From Oscillospiraceae bacterium (GTDB lineage Bacteria; Bacillota; Clostridia; Oscillospirales; CAG-272), in NCBI GenBank assembly GCA_015065295.1, contig SVQN01000002.1:1-64000 (forward strand): a DNA stretch of 64,000 nt. Reading direction: 5' to 3'. The notes beneath the pieces were generated by a model. It made no database searches and had not been told where the DNA came from. It saw only the letters and a list, made by a program, of their open reading frames with translations. The position numbers and the translations under genes were made by a program. Every line of letters starts with the position of its first letter. Within the stretch, counting starts at the first letter, position 1. Below, piece by piece: positions 30,942 through 39,910 of the stretch.

Positions 30942-33080
30942 ATGTTTTACGACAGAACCGAAGAACGTACCGGGATGCAAGAAGCAGCCCCGTACACCCC
31001 CGCAACCGACACCCAATGCGACTTTGTTATGGTCTACGGCTTCCACAACCTCAAAGAACGTGTGAAAATCTGGAAGAAGCACGGCTACGTCATCCACCTC
31101 ATGACCGGCGTGGCGTGGGGCGAATATCAGGACTACCTCAAAGGCAAGTTCGACGGTCGTCTCCACTGGGACGAAAGCCAGACGGACGCACGCGGCGAAG
31201 TCATCGGCCACGGGTTTGAAGTCCCGTACATGGTGCCTGCCATCTCGTTCGCGGACTACCTTGCTTCCAAGCTGAAATACGCCGTGGACTGCGGCGTTGA
31301 AGCGATCCACCTCGAGGAACCCGAATTCTGGGTACGCGGCGGCTATTCCGAGGCGTTCAAGCGCGAATGGCTGCTGTATTATAAGGAAGAATGGCAGGAT
31401 CCCCTCTCGTCTGCGGAAGCGTCCTACCGTTCCGCGAAGCTCAAGCAGTACCTCTACACCCGGATGCTCGACCGTCTCTGCTCCGAACTCAAGGAATACG
31501 CCCTCGTCAGGTACGGACGCCGCCTGCGCTTCTACGTTCCGACCCACTCGCTCATCAACTATTCCCAGTGGAACATCGTTTCCCCCGAATCCGCGCTCGT
31601 TGACCTTCCCGGCGTGGACGGCTATATCGCCCAGATCTGGACGGGTACGGCGCGTACGAAAAACCGTTATCTCGGCGAAAAGGCGGAACGTACGTTTGAA
31701 ACGGCGTTCCTCGAATACGGCGTCATGCAGGAGCTGGTACGCGGCACCGGACGGAAAATGTGGTTCCTGCACGACCCTATCGAGGACAACCCGCGCTATA
31801 CCTGGGAAAACTATCGTTACAACTACTACCAGACCGTCTCCGCGTCGCTGATGCATCCGGACGTTGCGTCCTACGAAGTCTGCCCGTGGCCGAACCGCTT
31901 CTTCAACGGCAAATACGGCGGAACGAACATTGATCCCGCAACCGGTCTGCCCGAACGGGTTCCGATGCCGGAAGAATACCGGACAAATCTGCTCGTCATC
32001 ATGAACGTTCTGCGCGATATGGTACAGCCGGACGCGCATTTCGTCGGAAACCATCCCGAAATCGGGCTGATGATCGCTGACTCCGCGATGTTCCAGAAGC
32101 AGGCTCCGGCAGACGACCCGCATAAGGAATATGTGGACGACTGCTTCGACGCGTTCTACGGCATGGCACTGCCTCTGCTGAAAGCGGGTGCTGCCGTACG
32201 TCCCGTCCAGCTTGACAACCTGCGCCGCGCCGTCGGGTATCTTGACGCGTACCGCGCGATTGTCCTGAGCTACGAATATATGAAGCCGGAATCCCCCGAC
32301 ATCAACAACGTCATCGCCGAATGGGTCAAGCAGGGCGGCACGCTGTTCTACGTCGGCGACGGCAAAGACAGCTTCCACGGCATCCGCGCATGGTGGAACC
32401 GCGACGGAAAGTACGCAAATCCCGCAGAACATCTCCTCGAAATGTGCGGACTTCCGAAGGATGCCGTCGGACTGCACAACGTCGGCAGCGGCCGTGTGTG
32501 CATCCTCGACAAGTACCCGGCGGAATTCGCCAGAGACGGTGCTCTTGCTGAAAAATTCCGTGACACGGTGCGCGATACGCTTGCCGAAGCCGGAATCGCA
32601 TGGGAATATTCCCCGATCCTCACAATGGAACGCGGAACCTATACGATCACGTCCGTAATGGACAAAAACGTCTCGGCGGTTCTCGACGGCACCTACATCG
32701 ACCTGTATTCGGACGAACTGGTGACTGTGGAAAATCCCGTCCTCGATAAAATTGCGGGTCTGTATTACAACCTCGCCAAGATCGACCGGACACAGCCGCA
32801 GGTGATCGCCGCCGCCGCACGTCTGGAAAAACCGCACTTTGGTCAGCGGACAATCTCGTTCAAGGCGGTCGGCGCGGCGGCAAACGGTGTGACCGTGCTG
32901 TCCGTCAAGCGGAAGCCGGAAGAAGTCACCGCGCTCCTGCACGGCGAAAATGTTCTGGCGAAGTGGGATTACGAACCGTACAAGCCCACGGCGCGCCAGA
33001 ATCCGGCCAAGGATCACGGCGGCATCCTGCGGATTTGGTACAAAAACTCCCCCGACGGGGTGGATGTAAAGATCAGATAA
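30942..33080 (+). CDS. Putative glycoside hydrolase-like protein of unrecognised family
   Basis: 712 aa; TIM-barrel-like segments (AIHLEEPEFWVRGGYSEAFKREW), C-terminal region with trimerisation/beta-domain character; in carbohydrate gene neighbourhood. Confidence 0.5.
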   Translation: MFYDRTEERTGMQEAAPYTPATDTQCDFVMVYGFHNLKERVKIWKKHGYVIHLMTGVAWGEYQDYLKGKFDGRLHWDESQTDARGEVIGHGFEVPYMVPAISFADYLASKLKYAVDCGVEAIHLEEPEFWVRGGYSEAFKREWLLYYKEEWQDPLSSAEASYRSAKLKQYLYTRMLDRLCSELKEYALVRYGRRLRFYVPTHSLINYSQWNIVSPESALVDLPGVDGYIAQIWTGTARTKNRYLGEKAERTFETAFLEYGVMQELVRGTGRKMWFLHDPIEDNPRYTWENYRYNYYQTVSASLMHPDVASYEVCPWPNRFFNGKYGGTNIDPATGLPERVPMPEEYRTNLLVIMNVLRDMVQPDAHFVGNHPEIGLMIADSAMFQKQAPADDPHKEYVDDCFDAFYGMALPLLKAGAAVRPVQLDNLRRAVGYLDAYRAIVLSYEYMKPESPDINNVIAEWVKQGGTLFYVGDGKDSFHGIRAWWNRDGKYANPAEHLLEMCGLPKDAVGLHNVGSGRVCILDKYPAEFARDGALAEKFRDTVRDTLAEAGIAWEYSPILTMERGTYTITSVMDKNVSAVLDGTYIDLYSDELVTVENPVLDKIAGLYYNLAKIDRTQPQVIAAAARLEKPHFGQRTISFKAVGAAANGVTVLSVKRKPEEVTALLHGENVLAKWDYEPYKPTARQNPAKDHGGILRIWYKNSPDGVDVKIR

Positions 33081-33110
33081 ATGATGAAGAATCTGGAAGG
33101 AGATTCCGTT

Positions 33111-34010
33111 ATGTCCATCAAACGCAAATTTATTCTCGATACCGACATCGGGCCGGACTGTGACGACTGCGGTGCGCTCGCCATTTTCGACCGGTTCCAC
33201 AAGGCGGGACGGTGCGAGCTTCTCGCCGTGACCCACTGTACATCCGATGTCCTCGGCGCGGATGTCATCGCCGCAATCAACGACTGGTACGGCGTGGACA
33301 TCCCGATCGGGCAGACGACCCGCGAGGGCTTCCTCTGCACGCCGGATGTCATGCGCTACACCGTTCCGGTATCCGAAGCCTACCGCAAAACTCATGCTCC
33401 CGCGAAGACCGAGCCTGCGCTGACCCTTCTCCGCCGGATGCTCGCAGAACACCGGGACGTGACCCTCGTTTTCGTAGGGCCGCTGAACAACATGGGAGAC
33501 CTGCTGAATTCCGGCGCGGACGACATTTCCCCGCTGACCGGTGAAGAACTCGTAGCGCAGTCCGTCCGCGAAGTGATCGTCATGGGCGGGAATTTCGTGA
33601 ATTTCTCCCACGGCGAATACAACATCGCCTGCGACGTTCCGGCTGCCCAGCTCATGACCGAGAAATGCGCCGCACCGATCATCTACTGCGGCTTTGAAGC
33701 CGGCGAACACGTTATGACGGGCGCAACGCTCGAAGGCTGTCCGGAGGAATATCCGGTACGGATGGCGTACAGGTACTACCTCGGCGGCAAATTCGTCCGC
33801 AATTCGTGGGATCTTGTGACGGTGTACTACGCCGTGAATCCGGACGACAGCCGATGGATTCTCTCGGACGAATGCCGCATCCGCTTTGGCGACGACGCGA
33901 CGGCGGTTGTCACCGAAGGAACGGGTGCGAAAACCGTCCGTTTCGCGGATGAAGCGGCACTGGCGGGAATTCTCAACGGAATCATCGACGGAAGCGCGGA
34001 CATCGCGTGA
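33111..34010 (+). CDS. Nucleoside hydrolase family protein
   Basis: KFILDTDIGPDCDDCGALAIF; TLVFVGPLNNMGDLL; VIVMGGNFVNFSHGEYNIACD. Confidence 0.92.
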   Translation: MSIKRKFILDTDIGPDCDDCGALAIFDRFHKAGRCELLAVTHCTSDVLGADVIAAINDWYGVDIPIGQTTREGFLCTPDVMRYTVPVSEAYRKTHAPAKTEPALTLLRRMLAEHRDVTLVFVGPLNNMGDLLNSGADDISPLTGEELVAQSVREVIVMGGNFVNFSHGEYNIACDVPAAQLMTEKCAAPIIYCGFEAGEHVMTGATLEGCPEEYPVRMAYRYYLGGKFVRNSWDLVTVYYAVNPDDSRWILSDECRIRFGDDATAVVTEGTGAKTVRFADEAALAGILNGIIDGSADIA

Positions 34011-34016
34011 AGTCTG

Positions 34017-34045
34017 TCAAAAAACGCCCGTACGGGCGTTTTTTG
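34017..34045 (+). terminator. Rho-independent terminator
   Basis: aaaaaacgcccgtacgggcgttttttg. Confidence 0.9.
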
Positions 34046-34152
34046 CATGGAATTCCACCGGATGTATAGTCGGACTGCACGTTCATGTGCTGGAGAAATT
34101 GCTGAAACTGTGGTATACTGTATCTGCAAATCCTTTGGAAAGGAAGATTTTT

Positions 34153-35232
34153 ATGGCATTTTCCGATGTACTCCGGAATCTCCGGCGAAAAAACGATATG
34201 ACACAGGAAGACCTCGCGGACGCTCTGGATATGTCCCCGCAGGCGGTCAGCCGCTGGGAAACCGGTACGGCGTTCCCCGACAGCACCGTTATCATAAAAC
34301 TGGCGTACCTGTTCAATGTGACGACAGACTACCTGCTCGAAGTCGATCCCGACCGTGTGAAATGGGACACGACAGACCGGATTCTGCGGAGTTTTCATGA
34401 CATGGAACCGGCAGACGGTGCCGCTCTGCTGCGGAAGTCGCTGAAGGAATACCCGCGCAGCGAAGAACTGACGTATGCGCTGGCAGGTCTGCTGTATCAC
34501 AAAGTCTATCTTCCCTCTCCGGACAGTCCGGAAGGGATGGACGCTCTTCACGAATCCTGCCGGCTGTGGGAACAGCTCTATGCCCGTACCGGCGAAATCG
34601 AACATCTCAGGCCGCTTCTGCACGTCCTGCGTGATCTGGGAAACATCGAACGCGGAAAGGAGCTTCTGCGTCCGATGGAGTACAATGTGCGTGCAGAGAT
34701 GGAAATCGAACTGGCATCGGGGGAAGAACGGCTCCGGCTGATAAAGGAACACGCGTATTATCTCCTGACGAAGCTGAATCTGTACGTCCATAAGCTCGGT
34801 ACGGACGAACTTCTGCCGCCGGAGGAACGGATCACGATCCTTACGCAGATGTACGAAGCCGACCGTACGCTCGTTCCGGATGACCGCGAATGCTTCTCTC
34901 ACTGGAATGCTCCGATGATTCCGTACGAACTCGCAAAGCTGTATGCGGAATCCGGAAATACGGAGGAAGCCATGCACTGGCTGGAAATCACGCGGCAGGC
35001 GAGCGACCGGGACTATATTCCGCCGTTTCCGCTGAATTCGCCCGTATTCCGGGGAATGGGGGCAAAGCGGAACGGTCGGTTCGGCGAAGACTGGCTGCTG
35101 AAGCAGATGACAGAGGAACCGGCGTTCGGCAATCTCCGCAGCAACCCGCGTTTTGCGGAAATGCGGCAGGAATTGCTCGATCTGCTGGGCGATTATGCAA
35201 TGGCGGTTCTTGGAACATCCGCGCAGACTTAA
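34153..35232 (+). CDS. XRE-family regulator with TPR-like C-terminal domain
   Basis: MAFSDVLRNLRRKNDMTQEDLADALDMSPQAVSRWETGTAFPDST. Confidence 0.88.
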   Translation: MAFSDVLRNLRRKNDMTQEDLADALDMSPQAVSRWETGTAFPDSTVIIKLAYLFNVTTDYLLEVDPDRVKWDTTDRILRSFHDMEPADGAALLRKSLKEYPRSEELTYALAGLLYHKVYLPSPDSPEGMDALHESCRLWEQLYARTGEIEHLRPLLHVLRDLGNIERGKELLRPMEYNVRAEMEIELASGEERLRLIKEHAYYLLTKLNLYVHKLGTDELLPPEERITILTQMYEADRTLVPDDRECFSHWNAPMIPYELAKLYAESGNTEEAMHWLEITRQASDRDYIPPFPLNSPVFRGMGAKRNGRFGEDWLLKQMTEEPAFGNLRSNPRFAEMRQELLDLLGDYAMAVLGTSAQT

Positions 35233-35364
35233 CGCAGGATTTACCTCATGCAAATTCCGGTGCGCTTCCATATCGGCGGCGGATGTGGTATCCTATAGGC
35301 ACAGCACGAAGGTACCGCGTGAATGTGACAACCGAATTTTATGAATCACAGAAAGGATATCACC

Positions 35365-36402
35365 ATGTCATTCTCTACCGTACTCAAACATCTCCGCCGC
35401 AAAAACGATATGACGCAGGAAGACCTCGCGGACGCACTCGGACTCACCCCGCAGGCGGTCAGCCGCTGGGAAACCGATGCCGCATTCCCGGACAGCTCCG
35501 TCATCAAAAAGCTCGCGTATCTCTTTGATGTGACCACCGATTACCTCCTTGAAGTCGATCCCGCACGGATGCAGGACAACATCCGCGAACTCATCAAAGC
35601 GGCGAACAAGGCCGAACCCGAAAAAGCCGCAGAAATGCTCCGCGCCGCGCTGGTGGATTATCCGCGCAACAAAACCATCATGGCCGCTCTGTCCAGATGC
35701 CTGTATTACCGTATCTACAGCTATATGGACGACCATTCCGACCGAAAAGCAAAGAAAATCCTTGAAGAAGCCCTCACATTGACGGAATTCCTGTACGAAA
35801 ACGGACACGAAGACATCTATACCCTGCTCGGAATGTACCGCGATGCCGGACAGACCGAACGCGGAAAGGAACTTCTGAAAAAACTCCCCGGCTATGATAA
35901 CGTCCGTCAGGAAATGGTAATTCAGCTTGCGGACGGAGAAGAAAAAATCCGGCTGATGCAGGAAAACGCCTATACCCTGCTGACCAAGCTGAACTGGCAG
36001 GTGTATATGCTCTCGCTGGAAGACGAAACCTTCTCCCGCGAACAGCGGATTGCCATGCTGGAGCAGATGTACGAAGCAAACCGCGCCCTGATGCCCGACG
36101 ACCGCGAATGTTTCCGTAACTGGCAGCCGACGCACATTCCGTGGCAGCTCGCAAAGCATTACAGCCTTCTCGGAAATGCGGACACCGCCATTCACTGGCT
36201 CGAGGTCATGCGGAGATCCTGCACCCTTGAAAACGACCGCTTCCGTCTGAAATCCCCTGCATTCGCCGGACTGGAACTCACCCGGAACGGAAGCTGGGGA
36301 ACGGACTGGATGCTCGACGTGATGGGCGACGACTATTTCGACAACATCCGCAACGACCCGCGTTTTGCGGAACTGTACGACGAGCTGAAAAACGAAACCT
36401 GA
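35365..36402 (+). CDS. XRE-family regulator with TPR-like C-terminal domain (paralogue of the preceding gene)
   Basis: MSFSTVLKHLRRKNDMTQEDLADALGLTPQAVSRWETDAAFPDSSVIKKLAYLFDVTTDYLLEVDP. Confidence 0.88.
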   Translation: MSFSTVLKHLRRKNDMTQEDLADALGLTPQAVSRWETDAAFPDSSVIKKLAYLFDVTTDYLLEVDPARMQDNIRELIKAANKAEPEKAAEMLRAALVDYPRNKTIMAALSRCLYYRIYSYMDDHSDRKAKKILEEALTLTEFLYENGHEDIYTLLGMYRDAGQTERGKELLKKLPGYDNVRQEMVIQLADGEEKIRLMQENAYTLLTKLNWQVYMLSLEDETFSREQRIAMLEQMYEANRALMPDDRECFRNWQPTHIPWQLAKHYSLLGNADTAIHWLEVMRRSCTLENDRFRLKSPAFAGLELTRNGSWGTDWMLDVMGDDYFDNIRNDPRFAELYDELKNET

Positions 36403-36448
36403 CCAAACGTGAGCTCGACAAAATCTTGGGAAGCCAAAACAATCGTCT

Positions 36449-36524
36449 CGTAGGGCGGGGGTTTACTCCCGCCGAGAAGAAATTCAAACCATTCGTTGCG
36501 GCGGGAGCAAGCCCCCGCCCTACG
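36449..36524. repeat. GC-rich long inverted repeat (REP-like)
   Basis: CGTAGGGCGGGGGTTTACTCCCGCCG (36449-36474) vs CGGCGGGAGCAAGCCCCCGCCCTACG (36499-36524), 24/26 complementary. Confidence 0.85.
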
Positions 36525-36630
36525 GATTGGAGTTTTTTCGATCAAATTTCATTTCATCAAACTCACGTTAAACAAAAAAATCCCGCACAGACATCAAATC
36601 TGCGCGGAACCTTGTCCCATCCATTTTCCC

Positions 36631-36690
36631 AAAAAGGTTTTGGAGTGGGGTTCGGGGAGAACCTTTTCCTTAAAAAGGTTCTCCCCGAGA
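36631..36690 (-). repeat. Family-1 intergenic hairpin repeat
   Basis: aaaaaggttttggagtggggttcggggagaaccttttccttaaaaaggttctccccga downstream of the SBP stop. Confidence 0.85.
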
Positions 36691-36705
36691 AATTTTCATA
36701 TAAAC

Positions 36706-38235
36706 TTAACCCTGCTTGTCAGCAACTTCGTCGAGCTTCTGGACGAAGCGGTCGAGAACCTTGTTCCATGCCTTTTCCTGCTTGGCGATGGAGGAAGCGA
36801 GACCTTCATTCTTGCTGGAAATGTTGGTACGGAAGATGTGCGCCATGTTGGACAGTGCGCTGGAGTACAGGAACGCGAAGTCCGTGGAGATGTGGGAGTA
36901 GATCAGGTCGATCATATCGCCGGCGTCGGAGTCACGGGTGTACTTGACCTTCAGAGCCTGTTCGTAGTATGCGGGAGATACGAGACGTGCGCTTTCCGCT
37001 GCGAGAGCTTCGAGAACCGCGCTGACACCGGTGGTGTTGGAAACGGTGATCGGCACGCAGTAGATCGTGCAGGAGTCGTGGATACAGGAGTTATAGAATT
37101 CCTGATTTTCGTCGAGCATCGGCGGGGGAAGGATTGCGTAGTTGTCGGACATATCGCGGAAGAAGACTTCTGCCTGATACATCTTGTTGACAGCCATGAG
37201 GGACTGGCACGCCGCGAACATATTCATCGAGGTTACGTTGTCGTCGGAGGTTGCCAGCCAGGTACCCTGACCGTTGTACATGATGTTGTAAAGCTTTTCG
37301 TAGAAGGAGACGGTGTGTTCGTTGTTGAGGGTAAGAACGATGTTGCCTTCTTCATCCTTTTCGGACCACTTGACGTTTGCTGCGGCAGCCATACCGTCCA
37401 TCGGGTCTTCGCAGGAGATAACGTTACCGAAGAAGTCGTTTGCATCCACATTCCCGTCACCGTTCTTGTCGATGTATGCGCCGTTGGCATATTCGTACAT
37501 CTTGTCGAGCGTCCACTTACCGTCGCGGACGATATCGTAAATGTTCTGTTCGGGGTAGAATTCCAGCCACTTGTTGGAGTTGATGTAGGTAACGTATACG
37601 CCGCCGGTGTAGCGGAGAGCCATCGGACCGGTTACGAAGAAGTTCGATCCCTTATAGGAAAGGTCATCGATGTACTGAACGCCCCAGTAGTCGCGTTCAA
37701 AATCGTTGTAGGGGAACAGTTCGGCATTGGCAAGGTTGAAAATGAGGTTTTCCGCAGCGATACCGGTACCGTAATACTGATACAGACCGCCGATCTGGAT
37801 ATCATCAGTACCTGCCTGAACCTGTGTGCGGATCGCGCCGGTCGCCGTGCCGGAGCCGCCGATAGAGGTAATGGACAGCTTGCAGTTCAGACCTTCCATG
37901 ATGTTGAGGTTGCGCTGGTAAACCGCAGAGTCCACAACGTCGCCGGTATCTTCTTCAACCCATACGGAGCGTTCGGTCAGCGCACCGTTGCCGCCTTCTT
38001 CGAGAGAGAAGGTCACTTCATAACCATTGAGGTTGAGGTCGGACGGAAGGTCGGACATGGTATAGAAGGTCTGCGGAGGCTCGGTTTCCGCCTCTTCTGC
38101 ACCTGCTTCCGGAGAGGTCGTCACCGTGGAAGCATCGGGGGAAGTTCCTGCGTTATCCGTCGCGTCGGAGCAGGAGGTCATCACACTGGATGCGAGCATG
38201 ACCATTGCCAACACGAACGTCAGCGTTTTTTTCAT
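36706..38235 (-). CDS. Extracellular solute-binding lipoprotein
   Basis: MKKTLTFVLAMVMLASSVMTSCSD lipobox; NGAYIDKNGDGNVDANDFFG; LAVNKMYQAEVFFRDMSDNYAILPPPMLDENQ typical of ABC sugar SBPs. Confidence 0.82.
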   Translation of the reverse strand: MKKTLTFVLAMVMLASSVMTSCSDATDNAGTSPDASTVTTSPEAGAEEAETEPPQTFYTMSDLPSDLNLNGYEVTFSLEEGGNGALTERSVWVEEDTGDVVDSAVYQRNLNIMEGLNCKLSITSIGGSGTATGAIRTQVQAGTDDIQIGGLYQYYGTGIAAENLIFNLANAELFPYNDFERDYWGVQYIDDLSYKGSNFFVTGPMALRYTGGVYVTYINSNKWLEFYPEQNIYDIVRDGKWTLDKMYEYANGAYIDKNGDGNVDANDFFGNVISCEDPMDGMAAAANVKWSEKDEEGNIVLTLNNEHTVSFYEKLYNIMYNGQGTWLATSDDNVTSMNMFAACQSLMAVNKMYQAEVFFRDMSDNYAILPPPMLDENQEFYNSCIHDSCTIYCVPITVSNTTGVSAVLEALAAESARLVSPAYYEQALKVKYTRDSDAGDMIDLIYSHISTDFAFLYSSALSNMAHIFRTNISSKNEGLASSIAKQEKAWNKVLDRFVQKLDEVADKQG

Positions 38236-38296
38236 AATTATCATATCTCCCTTGTATGTTTGTATATATTTAATGAAATATTTGAGAACTTTTGTT

Positions 38297-38325
38297 ATCT
38301 TATCACACGTCCGGTCAAAAGTCAA
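38297..38325 (-). promoter_or_regulatory. sigma70-type promoter for the SBP gene
   Basis: On minus strand TTGACT-17-TAAGAT. Confidence 0.6.
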
Positions 38326-38473
38326 GCAATGCCGGCGAATAATGACAGGAATAATTTAATTTTCTTAAAAAACAAACGAATGTTTCTCATTTGGGTTGAA
38401 AAATTTTGACAGAATTTCCGGGACGGGCGATATTTTCTCCTGCGGAAGCCTTTTGGGGAAGTGGGATTTGCTC

Positions 38474-38913
38474 CATGTGTGTTGAATATTCACAATTCAT
38501 TCATAAAGTAAGCAGGCATACGCTCCCCTTCTGTCATTCCGAAGGCGAAACTCACTGTAAATTCAAACTGCACGTCCTGCCTGAGGAATCTTCGCACTCT
38601 CCTGTGTCAGCCGTAGTAGTTGTCCGTGGTTGTTTTGAAATTTCGACTTCAGAGGTTTACGAACGTCCATAACGACCAGTTTGCACAAATCAAAAAACAG
38701 CAGATTATACGTTATGACAAAGTTGAACCTCTGTAGCTGAATAGGAGAGAATACCACGGACATCCTTTACGGCTGACACAGAGGAGTGCAAAGATTCCTC
38801 GGACAGGAACTGTAGCTGTAATTTCCAGAGATAAGTCCTCGGAATGACAGCGTTGGGTGCAAGGGTAGCGTTTGACTTGTTCACAGATTGTTTACCGTAT
38901 TCAACACACATGA
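38474..38913. repeat. Family-5 440-bp element with perfect 15-bp terminal inverted repeats
   Basis: CATGTGTGTTGAATA (38474-38488) / TATTCAACACACATG (38899-38913), plus extended inner inverted homology. Confidence 0.85.
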
Positions 38914-38981
38914 AATTTGTTCCGCAGCCTCAGGTTTCTCAAAGAATCCCCCGCATTCCAAAAAATGATCGCACAAATTTC

Positions 38982-39010
38982 TTGACAAATCTCCCGCACA
39001 GTGATATAAT
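38982..39010 (+). promoter_or_regulatory. sigma70 promoter for T-box-kinase-valS unit
   Basis: TTGACA-17-TATAAT. Confidence 0.8.
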
Positions 39011-39019
39011 GAAACGTAC

Positions 39020-39290
39020 ACATAAAAAGCAAAGGCAGAGACGGGAAGAAGTAGTCCGCAAAGCGGCGTGCAGAGAGTGGGGGGAAGCTGGAATCCCCAT
39101 CGTCAGCAGCGGAGGAAGTAGTCCCTGAGCCGTGCGGGTGAATCGGTGGTTCAGTAGCCCGCGCCGTCTGTCCCACGTTACAGGGAACGGGGATGTTTGT
39201 CCCCATAAGTGCGCCCGTATCATCGGGCGAATCCGGGTGGTACCGCGCTGTTCTGCGTCCTGTAGTTTCTATGGGGCGTTTTTTATTTTT
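39020..39290 (+). promoter_or_regulatory. T-box leader (valine-type), with terminator
   Basis: AGAGAG with ggggggaagctggaatcccc; GGGTGGTACCGCG at 39235-39247; terminator gcgtcc...ggggcgtttttt; GTA/GTC (Val) in specifier region ggaaGTAGTCCctgagcc. Confidence 0.93.
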
Positions 39291-39310
39291 TCAATCACGG
39301 AGGTGGCACT

Positions 39311-39871
39311 ATGCCGTATCTTGTCGCTGTGTCCGGCGCGTCCGGGTCGGGAAAATCGACCTTTGCCGATGCGCTCAGAACGTATCTCGAATCCCGTCAG
39401 AAAACGGTGTGCGTCATTGCCGCCGACCGTTATTTCAAAAAAGACCTGCCCAAAATGATCTCCCCCGCCGACGGCGAAGAGTATTCCGACTGGAATCACC
39501 CCGACTCCGTCGATATGCCCGCTTTCCTTGCGGCTGTCCGCGAAGCGATGGATTCCGGAGAATACGATTTCGTCCTCATCGAGGGCGTCACGATCTTCTG
39601 CCACGAGACCGTACGCGAAATGGCAGACGTGAAACTCTACGTCGACGCATCCATTGAAATGCGGATCTACCGCCGCATCGCCCGCAACGTCGTCACCAAG
39701 GGGCAGACCATCGAGTTCATCGGCGGTTACTACCTCAAGTGCGCCCGCTACCGCGAAACGGAATATTCCCTCCCGTCCGCCAAATATGCCGACTGGCATA
39801 TTGACAACGAGTGGGGCTTCGATATCGACGCGGAAGGCGCAAAAATTCTCGAAAAGCTCAATGCTTTATAA
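39311..39871 (+). CDS. Uridine kinase-like P-loop nucleoside kinase
   Basis: VSGASGSGKSTFADALRTYL (Walker A), VIAADRYFKKD, FVLIEGVTIF. Confidence 0.8.
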   Translation: MPYLVAVSGASGSGKSTFADALRTYLESRQKTVCVIAADRYFKKDLPKMISPADGEEYSDWNHPDSVDMPAFLAAVREAMDSGEYDFVLIEGVTIFCHETVREMADVKLYVDASIEMRIYRRIARNVVTKGQTIEFIGGYYLKCARYRETEYSLPSAKYADWHIDNEWGFDIDAEGAKILEKLNAL

Positions 39872-39910
39872 TATTTTCTCCATGTTAATTTACCGAAAGG
39901 ATTCAATAGA

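Noticed and set aside
30633-33710. 1025-aa minus-strand ORF
   Set aside because: Antisense to the strongly supported GH-like, SGNH and nucleoside hydrolase genes; protein is low-complexity V/F/R-rich typical of shadow ORFs in GC-biased coding DNA.
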